Shown here piece after piece: positions 18,529 through 26,519 of a stretch of 42,727 bases of DNA. The stretch covers positions 1-42,727 of the forward strand of contig JANSWS010000017.1 of NCBI GenBank assembly GCA_024743355.1, given 5' to 3'. The translations under genes were made by a program, and so were the position numbers. Every line of letters starts with the position of its first letter. Position 1 is the stretch's first letter. Source of the DNA: a bacterium (GTDB lineage: Bacteria; Planctomycetota; Planctomycetia; Pirellulales; Pirellulaceae). A model generated the notes under the pieces. That model was not told where the DNA came from and searched no databases. It was given only the letters and a program-made list of their open reading frames with translations.

Positions 18529-18771
18529 TTAACGAGATTCAAGAAGAAAAGCCTGATCTGATTCGAGTTCATGACCCAAGACGACCAGTTTCCTGTCTGG
18601 CCGGAACAAGTCGGACCAAACATGCGTCAGCCCCGCAAGATTCATGACGTGTACACAGGCGATGTCATCGGGTGGGAAAACATCGTGCCTGGGTAGCTTT
18701 GCCATTTCATCCCCCGTCTCAACGTGCAATGGACGTTCAAGAAAGACGGCGCCATCAGCAAGTCCTTGCAC
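18529..18771 (-). other. Unassigned 80-codon reading frame, possible gene remnant
   Basis: The frame encodes a balanced, non-repetitive peptide with segments such as PPDDIACVHVMNLAGLTHVW and LVVLGHELESDQAFLLESR. No family was recognised and no ribosome binding site is obvious. It sits beside a repeat mosaic upstream of the ECF sigma gene. It could be the remnant of a displaced gene or a chance open frame. Confidence 0.25.
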
Positions 18772-18812
18772 GCTTCCTGGCTTTTTTCAAAGACTTTCCG
18801 TTAGCGTGCTCT

Positions 18813-18844
18813 GTCCCCAACTCTTTCCGTCCCCAACTCTTTCT
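18813..18844. repeat. Two tandem 16-bp GTCCCCAACTCTTT units with nearby inverted partner
   Basis: GTCCCCAACTCTTTC occurs twice in direct tandem (18813-18828 and 18829-18844), differing only in the last base. AAAGTTGGGGTC, an inverted partner, follows at about 18872-18883, so the stretch can fold as a hairpin. The GAGTTGGGG/GAGCTGGGGTC core recurs inside the kinase gene at 28954-28981, which suggests a dispersed REP-like family. Confidence 0.7.
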
Positions 18845-18895
18845 CTGTCTAAGCGAGGCTAATTTACTCACAAAGTTGGGGTCACGGCGTAGGGT

Positions 18896-19066
18896 GGCAC
18901 GGGCTCGCCCGTGTGCCCTTTAATTATCAGCTTGCACCTGCCTGACGTGTAGACGCCTTTCGAAGTTAAAAAGCCTAGGGAAGCGGTGGATACTTCGATA
19001 GCGATCAACAGGTTGCGATTGGCGGCAAGCTGGTAAGGAGAAGAAAAACACGGGCGAGCCCGTGCC
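18896..19066. repeat. 171-bp element bounded by perfect 18-bp inverted repeats
   Basis: GGCACGGGCTCGCCCGTG (18896-18913) returns as its exact reverse complement at 19049-19066. Each end can itself fold into a 7-bp stem (CACGGGC/GCCCGTG) with a 2-nt loop. No transposase frame lies between the ends. This could be a MITE-like or paired REP (BIME-like) element. The flanking interval 18481-19129 holds no convincing gene. Confidence 0.7.
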
Positions 19067-19129
19067 AAACATCCAAGCGTCTGGCCGGGATTCTTATGGT
19101 GTCATTCATGCACCGAGACGCATTCCGGT

Positions 19130-20425
19130 CTAGGGCTGATGCTCAGAGGCATCCTCGTAGGATGCCGTGACGACGGGCGACGCGTCGTTCGCGTTCCCAC
19201 GACTGCTGCGTGGAGCCCAAACCGTTCGAACCCCGGCTTCACCACTTACAAAGAAAGTTTTTTCACCGATCACTTGGCGGCCGTCCGGAAATGTGTAGCG
19301 GACAAACACCAATACGCGATCAGCTTGTGGGTCAGGTCCGTTCCAAGGTAGCTTCAAATGGATGCCCTGACTGACACCCGCGGCTTGCATCTTGGCCTTG
19401 ACTTCATTGGCTGAATAATTGCGTCGCCCAATTCGTGCCTCGTCGTTCTCTCGCGACGGATCCAGAATGACCACGGACAAATCCGCTGCCACCGGAACCA
19501 TCTCTCCCGACTCGTTCAATGGTTGCAGAACCAAATACAGCCCATCGTCGTCCCCTTCATCGTCAAAGTTGACAGCCCTGGAAAGCGTGGGATGGAAGGC
19601 AAGTTCAACCACCCGATTATCTTCGACCTGTCTGACGGCTGGCTTGATTACTGCTGCTGCGGATTCGAACGGGACGGCTTCGCTTTCGGCGGCATTAAGA
19701 TCAGTCAGACCATCGTCCGCAATGGCATCATCGGCGGCGTAGATTTGCGAGGCCAATTTCGCGGGGACTTCAATGCGGCTTAAGTTAAGCTCCAAAGCAT
19801 TGCCGGCGAAGGTATCGTCGGATGAACGTTGAGCACCCAGCGGTTGTTGCGGAGGCATGGGTTCGCCGGGTTCAATGGTGGGCGGCAAAAGATCTTCCGT
19901 GTCGAACTCCGGGCCCGAATCCAAGGGCACGTTCAGTGTCGGTGGAGTATCGGAAGAATTGGTTCCAGATTGATTGGAACGGCTGGGAGGCAGTAAGTCA
20001 TCGGTGGATAGATCACTGGGCAATTCGATCGCGGGTTCCAGAATCGATTCCGGTTGCGGGGGTACGGATTCCCGCGTCGGCGGACGACGTCCCGAGTTCG
20101 CTGACGTGCTGCCTGAAGAGCCGCTGTTGTTCCGTGTTGGAGCGGGGCTATCGCTGGTGCGAAGTCGAGCATTTTCGGCTCGCAAGGCCGCCAATTCGTG
20201 TTCGAGCTGACGATATTCGTAGTCGAACTCGTAAAGTTGATCCTCCAAGTCGCGTATTTCGGAGGCCATGTTCTCAATGTAAAGGTCGTTGTAAGCTCGA
20301 TTGTGGCAACCGCCAAGCGCAATGCACACGGCAACAAGACTCCATTGAGTCAGCCTGGTAAGATGCGATCGACTTGTCGGTGTTGCCTGCACCCAGTGCT
20401 CCCAAATGGCTTCCGCTAGATCCAA
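19130..20425 (-). CDS. Coiled-coil lipoprotein of unknown function
   Basis: This protein of up to 431 residues has a lipoprotein signal: hydrophobic WSLVAVCIALGGC with the lipid-attachment Cys at about residue 40. A coiled coil follows (about 54-90; EIRDLEDQLYEFDYEYRQLE, HELAALRAENARLR), then a long Ser/Pro/Asp-rich disordered stretch. That stretch contains the repeated phrases STDDLLPPS and DTEDLLPPT. The C-terminal half (about 225-410) looks like a beta-rich folded domain. An in-frame stop upstream leaves only TTG (20425) or GTG (20392) as starts; GTG gives a more typical lipoprotein signal length. It resembles planctomycete-specific hypothetical lipoproteins, probably periplasm- or membrane-associated. 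No specific function is claimed. Confidence 0.72.
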   Translation of the reverse strand: MDLAEAIWEHWVQATPTSRSHLTRLTQWSLVAVCIALGGCHNRAYNDLYIENMASEIRDLEDQLYEFDYEYRQLEHELAALRAENARLRTSDSPAPTRNNSGSSGSTSANSGRRPPTRESVPPQPESILEPAIELPSDLSTDDLLPPSRSNQSGTNSSDTPPTLNVPLDSGPEFDTEDLLPPTIEPGEPMPPQQPLGAQRSSDDTFAGNALELNLSRIEVPAKLASQIYAADDAIADDGLTDLNAAESEAVPFESAAAVIKPAVRQVEDNRVVELAFHPTLSRAVNFDDEGDDDGLYLVLQPLNESGEMVPVAADLSVVILDPSRENDEARIGRRNYSANEVKAKMQAAGVSQGIHLKLPWNGPDPQADRVLVFVRYTFPDGRQVIGEKTFFVSGEAGVRTVWAPRSSRGNANDASPVVTASYEDASEHQP

Positions 20426-20455
20426 ACGCGATTATGTGGTTGGCATTGGAAATGC

Positions 20456-20471
20456 CCGTGGATCTCCACGG
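20456..20471. promoter_or_regulatory. 7-bp-stem hairpin upstream of the lipoprotein and rluA-like genes
   Basis: CCGTGGA-TC-TCCACGG is a perfect stem of seven with a 2-nt loop in the short divergent spacer between the lipoprotein and pseudouridine-synthase genes. It may be an operator or simply a small repeat; nothing else supports either role. Confidence 0.3.
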
Positions 20472-20535
20472 ATGAGAAGGGATTAGCCTATTTCAATTCT
20501 GCAAGTCAAGCGAGAATGGTCCGGCGAATCCGGAA

Positions 20536-21324
20536 ATGACTGCATACAGAAGCTTGCTCATGCTGACACTTGCCGCCCGACAGATCCTGTACGAAGACAA
20601 TCATCTATTAGTGGTGGACAAACCGTCCGATGTGGCCACCATGGGAGAGCAGCAGGATCGCCCCACCATTGCCAGGATGGCGGCCAGCTATCTCAAGCAG
20701 AAGTACCATAAGCCAGGCAATGTCTATGTGGGGGTGGTCAGCCGCCTAGATCGGCTGGTTTCGGGAGTCTTGGTGTTGGCCCGTACGAGTAAAGCGGCAG
20801 GCCGACTTTCCGAGCAGATTCGCCAAAGAAAGATGTCCAAAAAATACATGGCATGGGGCGAAGGTGCGTTGGAGTCCGCCCACTCCGAGACGCCACGATC
20901 GGAGGATTGGTCTGCGATAAGTGAAGCCTCGCGTGAATCCAACGACTGGATGGAAGCGGAGCACTGGTTGGTGAAGAACGAAACCCGCCACCGCATGCAA
21001 GTCGTTCCGGCTGGGACTTTGGGTGCTCAGCAAGCAAGGCTATATTATCGAACTCTGGCCTCTTGGAAGGACTCGTCCTTGCTGGACATCCAACTCGTAA
21101 CCGGGCGCAAGCATCAGATCAGAGTTCAACTCGCCGAGCTTGGGCACCCGATCCTGGGAGACAGGAAGTATGGTGCTCAGCGAACCTTTGCAACCGGCAT
21201 TGCCCTGCACTGCTACGAATTGACGCTGACCCACCCAACTCTGCGTACCGAAATGACATTCCGGTCTTCGCCACGGGGCCATTGGCAAAATCTTCCCGAT
21301 CAGATTCGCAGGGTGCTGCCGTGA
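20536..21324 (+). CDS. RluA-family pseudouridine synthase
   Basis: This enzyme isomerises uridine to pseudouridine in rRNA or tRNA. The 262-residue protein has the RluA catalytic region SRLDRLVSGVLVLART (catalytic Asp in RLDR), where the more usual form is HRLDRxTSG. It also shows ILYEDNHLLVVDKPS, KKYMAWGEG, TGRKHQIRVQLAELGHPILGD-type and IALHCYELTLTHP blocks. No S4 domain is present, so it is a short single-domain RluA type. The target nucleotide cannot be assigned. The ATG at 20536 or 20560 could be the start. Its TGA overlaps the GTG start of the next gene (GTGA), so the two are translationally coupled. Confidence 0.9.
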   Translation: MTAYRSLLMLTLAARQILYEDNHLLVVDKPSDVATMGEQQDRPTIARMAASYLKQKYHKPGNVYVGVVSRLDRLVSGVLVLARTSKAAGRLSEQIRQRKMSKKYMAWGEGALESAHSETPRSEDWSAISEASRESNDWMEAEHWLVKNETRHRMQVVPAGTLGAQQARLYYRTLASWKDSSLLDIQLVTGRKHQIRVQLAELGHPILGDRKYGAQRTFATGIALHCYELTLTHPTLRTEMTFRSSPRGHWQNLPDQIRRVLP

Positions 21325-21824
21325 AGAAGTCTTGGCATGGAGTGCAAAAAATCGTCTCCGGCGGTCAGACTGGGGTGGACCGAGCCGCACTCGACGTGGC
21401 AATTCAGCTGGGCATCGAACACGGCGGTTGGTGTCCCCGCGGCCGACGTTCCGAAGACGGACCCATTGGGCCGCAATACGATCTGAAGGAAACAACTTCC
21501 ACGGACTATGCGGAACGCACCGAACAAAACGTGCGTGATTCCGATGGTACGCTGATTCTGTACCGCACCCGATTGCAGGGTGGGACGCTGCTAACTCACC
21601 GGCTGGCAAAGCGGCTCGCCAAGCCGAACTTGAGAGTACGCATCGATCGTCCCGTGCAGTTCGTGCAGATCGTCGATTGGTTGCAGTCGCATCATATCCG
21701 TGTGCTCAACGTTGCCGGGCCTCGAGGCAGCTCGCATCCGGAGCTAGAGCCGCTGGCACGCTCCGTTTTGTTGCGTCTGTTCACCAGTACTCCCACGCTG
21801 CCCGCACTGGATGCGGACCCGTAA
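21321..21824 (+). CDS. Putative molybdenum-carrier-like protein
   Basis: A GTG start at 21321, overlapping the upstream TGA, gives 167 residues. They open with KIVSGGQTGVDRAALDVAI and continue with GGWCPRGRRSEDGPI, TLILYRTRLQGGTLLT and NVAGPRGSSHPELE. These blocks are characteristic of the 'putative molybdenum carrier' (MoCo-carrier-like) Rossmann family, whose members resemble lysine-decarboxylase-like nucleotide-binding proteins. The longer frame from 21063 only reads through the end of the upstream gene. The real role is unclear, and coupling to an RNA-modifying enzyme does not obviously suggest cofactor transport. Family assignment is firm, function is not. Confidence 0.82.
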   Translation: MKKSWHGVQKIVSGGQTGVDRAALDVAIQLGIEHGGWCPRGRRSEDGPIGPQYDLKETTSTDYAERTEQNVRDSDGTLILYRTRLQGGTLLTHRLAKRLAKPNLRVRIDRPVQFVQIVDWLQSHHIRVLNVAGPRGSSHPELEPLARSVLLRLFTSTPTLPALDADP

Positions 21825-22266
21825 GCATCACGTTGACCTTGGACTTTCGCTGGCAAACCACTATTCTGACACTGTGACCTCGGGGGATAGGTAATGACCT
21901 TCGTGGGAGAGGAATGCTAGCATCGCGGCAGCCGCGTACCGCGTACCGTGCCTTGGATTGCGAGTGCGGGCCTGCCATAGCTTGATGTCCTTGGCTGCCC
22001 GCCATGTTTGCGATGCGGATTCGTAGAATTCCCAGCACCCAGCTGAGTAAAGTTGAAGCAATTAGTGTCCGATAGTCGCCTTTCACTCCCGCGAAAGTAG
22101 CGTTTATCCGCAGCTTTCGCGGGAGCGAAAGGCGACAATAGTCGATCGAACGATCCTTAGTGATTGTGATCGGGCAGTTCGCGGGGAGTCGTTCCGTAGT
22201 ATTGTCAATGATTTACCGCCAGCAGCCTCCATTTCATTCCGATCCAAAATCAACAAGTCAAATTGC
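21825..22266. other. Gene-free interval with a large inverted repeat
   Basis: No convincing gene lies between the molybdenum-carrier-like gene and the dGTPase-like gene. A reverse-strand frame (21861-22061) reads a plausible but unrecognised peptide (GCWEFYESASQTWRAAKDIK start) and could be the tail of a decayed gene. The outstanding structure is the inverted repeat at 22075-22136. Confidence 0.45.
22075..22136. repeat. 62-bp hairpin repeat with 23-bp arms
   Basis: The left arm (22075-22097) starts GTCGCCTTTCACTCCCGCG. It pairs with the right arm (22114-22136, ending GAAAGGCGAC) over 23 positions with a single mismatch, around a 16-nt loop. The flanking GATAGTCG/AATAGTCGATCG shows weak duplication. 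It resembles dispersed palindromic units found between planctomycete genes. It may also act as a transcriptional boundary ahead of the dGTPase-like gene. Confidence 0.8.
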
Positions 22267-23472
22267 ATGAGTGCCTCGACCGGTAATTGGAATCCTGTCC
22301 ATCGCGAGATTCCCGTCCATGTTTGCGACTGGGCGCGACGCGAGGAACTGTTGCTGGCCAGTTATGCCATGTTCTCCAAAGACTCGCGCGGCCGCCGGCA
22401 CCATGAGACGCTGCATCCCTATCGCGGGCCCTTCCAAAGAGATCGTGACCGTGTGCTACACAGCTCCGCCTTTCGGCGACTGAGTGGCAAGATGCAAGTT
22501 TTCACCGGAGATATGGGTGACTACCATCGCACCAGGCTGACACACACGCAAGAAGTGGCCACCATCGCGCGGACGCTGGGACGCGTCTTGAGGTTGAACG
22601 AGGATTTGATGGAAGCCTTAGCTCTGCTGCACGATATTGGCCATCCTCCCTACGGCCACAGCGGAGAGGATGCACTGAATGAGTGTCTGCAAGGACATGG
22701 CGGGTTCTCACATAATCGATTCGCGGTGGTGCTGGTGGAACAGCTGGAAACTCGCTACACCTCCTACCCCGGCTTGAACCTGACTTATGAGGTTTTGGCA
22801 GGTCAGACATTCCGCGTGACTCACAGCCATGAACCGGACAGTTCGGAAGCCGACCAATTACCCGTGCCCATCTTGGAAGTGCAACTGGTCGATCTGGCGG
22901 ACAGTATCGCCTACAACGCACACGATGTGGATGACGCCTTGACCCTGGGGCTATTGCAATCGAGCCAATTGGAAAGTCTGGATCTAGTACAGCGTGCTAT
23001 TGCTTGGGGTCAGTCCAATTGGCAATCCCCGTCGGCCGAGGCATTTCGCAAGCGACTGGTGCACAGCTTGATCGACGTGCAAGTAGCGGATGTGGTCGAG
23101 ACCGCCCGTCAGCGACTGGATGGTCTGCAGGGGCTCGATCAGGCTGCCGTTCGACAACTGGAGACGACCTTGGAGTTGTCCCCTACTCTGGCCTCCGAGA
23201 AGGAACAATTGTCGCAATTTCTATTCGACAACGTCTACCGTCATCCGCAGTTGATGAACGTTCGTCGCCGGGCGGCAGCGCGCGTTAAGCAACTCTTTGA
23301 TCGGCTTCAGGCGAAACCCGAGCTATTGCCACCTCGATTTCATAATCACGCGCAGCGGGTTGGGCTCGAACCCGCGGTGGGGCATTATCTGGCGGGAATG
23401 ACGGACAGATTCTGCGATGCCCGCTATCGGGCCATTGTTGAGTTGGGCGACAATCAGGCGGTCGATTGGTAG
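22267..23472 (+). CDS. dgt: dGTPase-like dNTP triphosphohydrolase (HD domain)
   Basis: The 401-residue HD-domain enzyme hydrolyses dNTPs to deoxynucleoside and tripolyphosphate and helps control nucleotide pools. The N-terminal RDRVLHSSAFRRLSGKMQVF block and TRLTHTQEVATIARTLGR carry the first His of the metal site. ALLHDIGHPPYGHSGEDAL supplies the HD pair, and EVQLVDLADSIAYNAHDVDD supplies the last metal-binding Asp. Length and block order fit the Dgt/type-2 deoxyguanosinetriphosphate triphosphohydrolase-like group. It precedes the GH5 gene by 29 nt on the same strand; a functional link is not apparent. Confidence 0.92.
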   Translation: MSASTGNWNPVHREIPVHVCDWARREELLLASYAMFSKDSRGRRHHETLHPYRGPFQRDRDRVLHSSAFRRLSGKMQVFTGDMGDYHRTRLTHTQEVATIARTLGRVLRLNEDLMEALALLHDIGHPPYGHSGEDALNECLQGHGGFSHNRFAVVLVEQLETRYTSYPGLNLTYEVLAGQTFRVTHSHEPDSSEADQLPVPILEVQLVDLADSIAYNAHDVDDALTLGLLQSSQLESLDLVQRAIAWGQSNWQSPSAEAFRKRLVHSLIDVQVADVVETARQRLDGLQGLDQAAVRQLETTLELSPTLASEKEQLSQFLFDNVYRHPQLMNVRRRAAARVKQLFDRLQAKPELLPPRFHNHAQRVGLEPAVGHYLAGMTDRFCDARYRAIVELGDNQAVDW

Positions 23473-23501
23473 ACTTCAACGTGAACGCCGAGGAAACGTA
23501 G

Positions 23502-24554
23502 ATGTTTTGCCGTTACCGTCGTCCGCTGTTATTGCGAAGTGTTTGTAAGTGCCGTGCTGTCCTTACATGTTTTTTAGGGCTGGCTGTAGCACTTGCCTCT
23601 TGCCAGGCTCATGCACAGACCCCCAGTGGTTTGGAACTGTTGGGGCGTGGTGTCAATTTCGGCAATATGCTCGAAGTGCCGCGGGATGCGAATTGGGGTG
23701 TCACTTATGCGGAGGACTACCCCCGGCTGGTAAAGTCAGCCGGCTTTGACACGGTCCGTATTCCCGTTCGCTGGTCAGCCTGGACCGATGCCCGGCCGCC
23801 CTACCAGATCGCACCTGAATTTATGAAACGCGTGCGACGCATTGTGGACGCTTGCTTGGATCAAGGTTTGAAAGTTGTTTTAAACATCCATCACTTTGAG
23901 GAACTCTTCGAACGCCCGGCCGATGAACGACAGCGATTCCTCGCCATTTGGAAGCAACTTGCAGTCGAGTACTCGCAGGCCGGGGACGATCTGTTCTTCG
24001 AATTTCTCAATGAACCTCACCAGAATCTAACTGCCGATCTTTGGAATCCACTTTTCGCGGAATGTTTAGCGGAAGTTCGCAAGCTGCATCCGCAGCGCTG
24101 GGTCGTGGTGGGTCCGGACCACTGGAGCAACATTCAAGCTTTGAAAGATCTCAAGCTGCCTGAACAGGATCGCAGGCTGATCGTTACCGTGCACTATTAC
24201 TTGCCGTTCAACTTTACGCATCAAGGCGCCTCGTGGGTCACGCCAGTGTTGCCGACTGGGCTTGAATGGACCGGTAGCCAGACAGAAATGTCGGCCTTGC
24301 GCAAGGATTTGGAAATGGTCGCTGATTGGGCGAAGCAGCACAAAAGGCCGATGTACATCGGTGAATTCGGGGCTTACGAATCAGCCGACTTGAATTCTCG
24401 CGTGCGGTGGACGCGATCGGTGCGTGAAGTCTGCGAGGAACTCGGCATGGCCTGGGGATACTGGGAGTTGGCCGCCGGTTTTGGCATCATGGATCCGCAG
24501 AGTAGACAGTGGAAGCCAGAACTGGTGCGAGCACTATTGCCAAATTTTCAGTGA
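23502..24554 (+). CDS. Glycoside hydrolase family 5 (endoglucanase-like), secreted
   Basis: This 350-residue TIM-barrel glycosidase has an export signal (about 17-38). Within it the LASC motif (Cys34) could be a lipobox, so it may be a lipoprotein. GH5 landmarks are GVNFGNMLEVP, TVRIPVRWS (R86), NIHHFEE (H130, H131), the acid/base E171 in FLNEPH, HYYLPF and the nucleophile E288 in IGEFGAY. Retaining cleavage of beta-1,4-linked glucans or mannans is expected; the exact substrate is not readable. It is the first of two exported hydrolases on this strand and fits the polysaccharide-degrading theme of the window. Confidence 0.92.
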   Translation: MFCRYRRPLLLRSVCKCRAVLTCFLGLAVALASCQAHAQTPSGLELLGRGVNFGNMLEVPRDANWGVTYAEDYPRLVKSAGFDTVRIPVRWSAWTDARPPYQIAPEFMKRVRRIVDACLDQGLKVVLNIHHFEELFERPADERQRFLAIWKQLAVEYSQAGDDLFFEFLNEPHQNLTADLWNPLFAECLAEVRKLHPQRWVVVGPDHWSNIQALKDLKLPEQDRRLIVTVHYYLPFNFTHQGASWVTPVLPTGLEWTGSQTEMSALRKDLEMVADWAKQHKRPMYIGEFGAYESADLNSRVRWTRSVREVCEELGMAWGYWELAAGFGIMDPQSRQWKPELVRALLPNFQ

Positions 24555-24611
24555 AACTGCTGCACCGCTGAAGGCTTAGCACTCGTGGTGTAGGAAAATT
24601 TAGGAAGCCGC

Positions 24612-25823
24612 ATGAAAATTGGGACTCACTTGGTTGCTGTGTGCATTAATTGTCTGATTCCATCGGCGGCTGTGCTGTCACAAGCTCCCGCGGACGCCAG
24701 CCAAACGACGTTGACCGCAAACGCCGAGCTCGAATCCGAACTGGCTTCCATTCTGGAACGCCACCAGCTTCCAGCCTTGTGGGCGGGCAAATTTCACTAC
24801 GATGGGCGGCAGGTCATGGCCTGCAGCGGCATACGAGCCTGGGGTAGTCAAGCCAAGGTCGCCATCGATGACCAGCTACATATTGGTTCTTGTACCAAAG
24901 CCATGACGGCGGTCATAGTTGCCCAGTGCATAAGCGGCGGACTATTTGATTTTGAGACGTGTCTAGGTGACTTGTTTCCGGACGAAGAGACGCTGCGGGA
25001 TTCCAGCTGGGCGACGGTTTCAGTTCGCGAGTTGCTGGAGCATCGCAGCGGGGCTCCAGCCAATGCCAATTGGACAGAGCTGGACCGCGAGCACCCCCAA
25101 GATCAGGTTGCGGCTCGACGGCAAATGCTGCGTTGGTTGGTTCAGCGGTCACGGCCGCGCAAAGCGCGTCATCTGTACTCCAACGTGGGCTACGCCTTAC
25201 TGGGACATATCGTGGAGACGTCGGTTGACGAGCCCTGGGAGTCGCTGATGCGGAAGCGACTGTTTGAGCCGTTGCAAATTTCCAGCGGTGGATTTGGTCC
25301 TGTCGGTCCGGCGATGGAGTCTGGTGACGATCGACGGCAGACGACTTTTGCTTGGGGGCATGTCCGCGAGCGGAGTCTGACTGGTTTGCTGGGCTCATTG
25401 CTGGGAACTCAAGACGAACCCGCGTATCAGCCCGTCCAGATCGACAATTCACCGCCCTTGGGACCGGCCGGTCGGGTGCATCTTAATCTGTGGGATTGGT
25501 CGCAATTTGGCACCGCCTGCGTGGATCCCCAAGGCTACCAGCGACTGCAAGTTTCGGCAGAAGTAAGCCGCGAACTGATCACGACTGAGAACCAAGAGGA
25601 CGCCTATGCGGGAGGCTGGGTATTGCTGGAACGTGATTGGGCGGAAGGACCGGTCCTCTTTCATAACGGCAGCAACACTACCTGGTATTGTGTTGTGTTT
25701 GCCGCACCGAAAAAGGGCTTTTGTCTGCTAGCGGCCACCAACGCCTACAGTGATGCCGCCATGAAAGCTTGCGATGAGGCCGTGCAGGCCGCACTCAAAG
25801 CCGAGTGGAGCAACGCACCCTGA
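24612..25823 (+). CDS. Beta-lactamase-family serine hydrolase, exported
   Basis: The 403-residue protein belongs to the class-C beta-lactamase/penicillin-binding-like serine hydrolases. It has an N-terminal signal (about 1-30), the catalytic SxxK as S93-C-T-K96, YxN as Y189-S-N191, and an HNGSNTTW motif near residue 354 standing in for the KTG/HxG element. Such proteins are esterases, peptidases or, rarely, beta-lactamases. Nothing here argues for antibiotic resistance. It starts 57 nt after the GH5 gene, so the two may be co-transcribed. Confidence 0.87.
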   Translation: MKIGTHLVAVCINCLIPSAAVLSQAPADASQTTLTANAELESELASILERHQLPALWAGKFHYDGRQVMACSGIRAWGSQAKVAIDDQLHIGSCTKAMTAVIVAQCISGGLFDFETCLGDLFPDEETLRDSSWATVSVRELLEHRSGAPANANWTELDREHPQDQVAARRQMLRWLVQRSRPRKARHLYSNVGYALLGHIVETSVDEPWESLMRKRLFEPLQISSGGFGPVGPAMESGDDRRQTTFAWGHVRERSLTGLLGSLLGTQDEPAYQPVQIDNSPPLGPAGRVHLNLWDWSQFGTACVDPQGYQRLQVSAEVSRELITTENQEDAYAGGWVLLERDWAEGPVLFHNGSNTTWYCVVFAAPKKGFCLLAATNAYSDAAMKACDEAVQAALKAEWSNAP

Positions 25824-25935
25824 GCCAATTGGAAAATGAGTGCATGGAGTACGATGAATTACGTTGGTTTCGAATCGTCAAGAGCCGTGGTATTCCAGCG
25901 TGAACGACGCGATACAGATCGGCCAGGAATCCCGC

Positions 25936-26394
25936 ATGGTGAAGCAGCAAAATCCCTATGAGCCAATCAGTCAATTTCCGAAGTCACTCGATGGCTCCAT
26001 CACTAGAATCGTGCTCTTGGCAGTTGGACTGCTGGCACTTTCAGCAGCATGCGTGGTCTTCATGCTGCAAGTCTATTTGGTACTGCCGCTTGTGTTCGCG
26101 GTTGCCCTGTCTTGGACCGCTGGGTATCGCTTCGTTACGTGCGCAGTGAGTGCGCTGCTAGCCTACCTCTTGGCCTTTATCGGAATTGAAATCGCGTTAG
26201 AGCTAACGGAGTTGGGTCCAGCGATGGCGGACTCAACGAGCGGCTTGTATTCTCGAATGCTCGTGGCGGCAGGTATTGTTTCAGCTTTCATGGGTGTTCT
26301 ACTAACTCTGACCACTCGAACGCTGATCAATTGGCTCTTGATCCGGCACATGGGATCACGCAACAAACTCCTGCCGAAGCTACTCAGAGTCTAA
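25936..26394 (+). CDS. Small membrane protein with NPYEP start
   Basis: An ATG at 25936, with AGGAA about 7 nt upstream, gives 152 residues. The N-terminus KQQNPYEP matches the NPY(E/A)xP opening seen on many small planctomycete membrane proteins. Four hydrophobic segments follow (about 22-45, 48-65, 70-90 and 110-135). No catalytic motif or named family was recognised. A TTG-initiated extension from 25864 is less likely because the good ribosome binding site belongs to the internal ATG. Confidence 0.65.
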   Translation: MVKQQNPYEPISQFPKSLDGSITRIVLLAVGLLALSAACVVFMLQVYLVLPLVFAVALSWTAGYRFVTCAVSALLAYLLAFIGIEIALELTELGPAMADSTSGLYSRMLVAAGIVSAFMGVLLTLTTRTLINWLLIRHMGSRNKLLPKLLRV

Positions 26395-26413
26395 TTTGAC
26401 AGCGCCACTTTCA

Positions 26414-26446
26414 ATTAGCCGTACGGGCGTTAGCCCCGGTTTTCGA
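26414..26446. repeat. Partial TTAGCC...GGCGTTAGCCCCGGTTTTCG repeat
   Basis: ATTAGCCGTACGGGCGTTAG followed by CCCCGGTTTTCGA is, in reverse complement, the core and one arm (CGAAAACCG...GGCTAACGCC...CGGCTAA) of the 52-bp repeats at 497-548 and 2579-2630. It lies in the spacer between two convergent genes, where it could also serve as a terminator. Confidence 0.6.
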
Positions 26447-26519
26447 AAGGCTTAGGCACCACATCGCCGGAAATCGTGTTAACCCGGTTAACCAAGGATC
26501 TGCCAGGAGCTTTGGTGAG

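Noticed and set aside
19200-19240. GGGGTTCGAACGG on the reverse strand resembling a tRNA T-arm
   Set aside because: No acceptor, D or anticodon stems can be placed around it, and it lies inside the lipoprotein coding sequence.
21063-21320. N-terminal extension of the molybdenum-carrier-like protein
   Set aside because: It reads over the pseudouridine-synthase gene in another frame; family similarity starts right after the GTG at 21321.
24612-25823. Antibiotic-resistance beta-lactamase
   Set aside because: SxxK and YxN are shared by the whole serine-hydrolase family; no resistance-specific motif is visible, and an exported esterase or peptidase is more likely.
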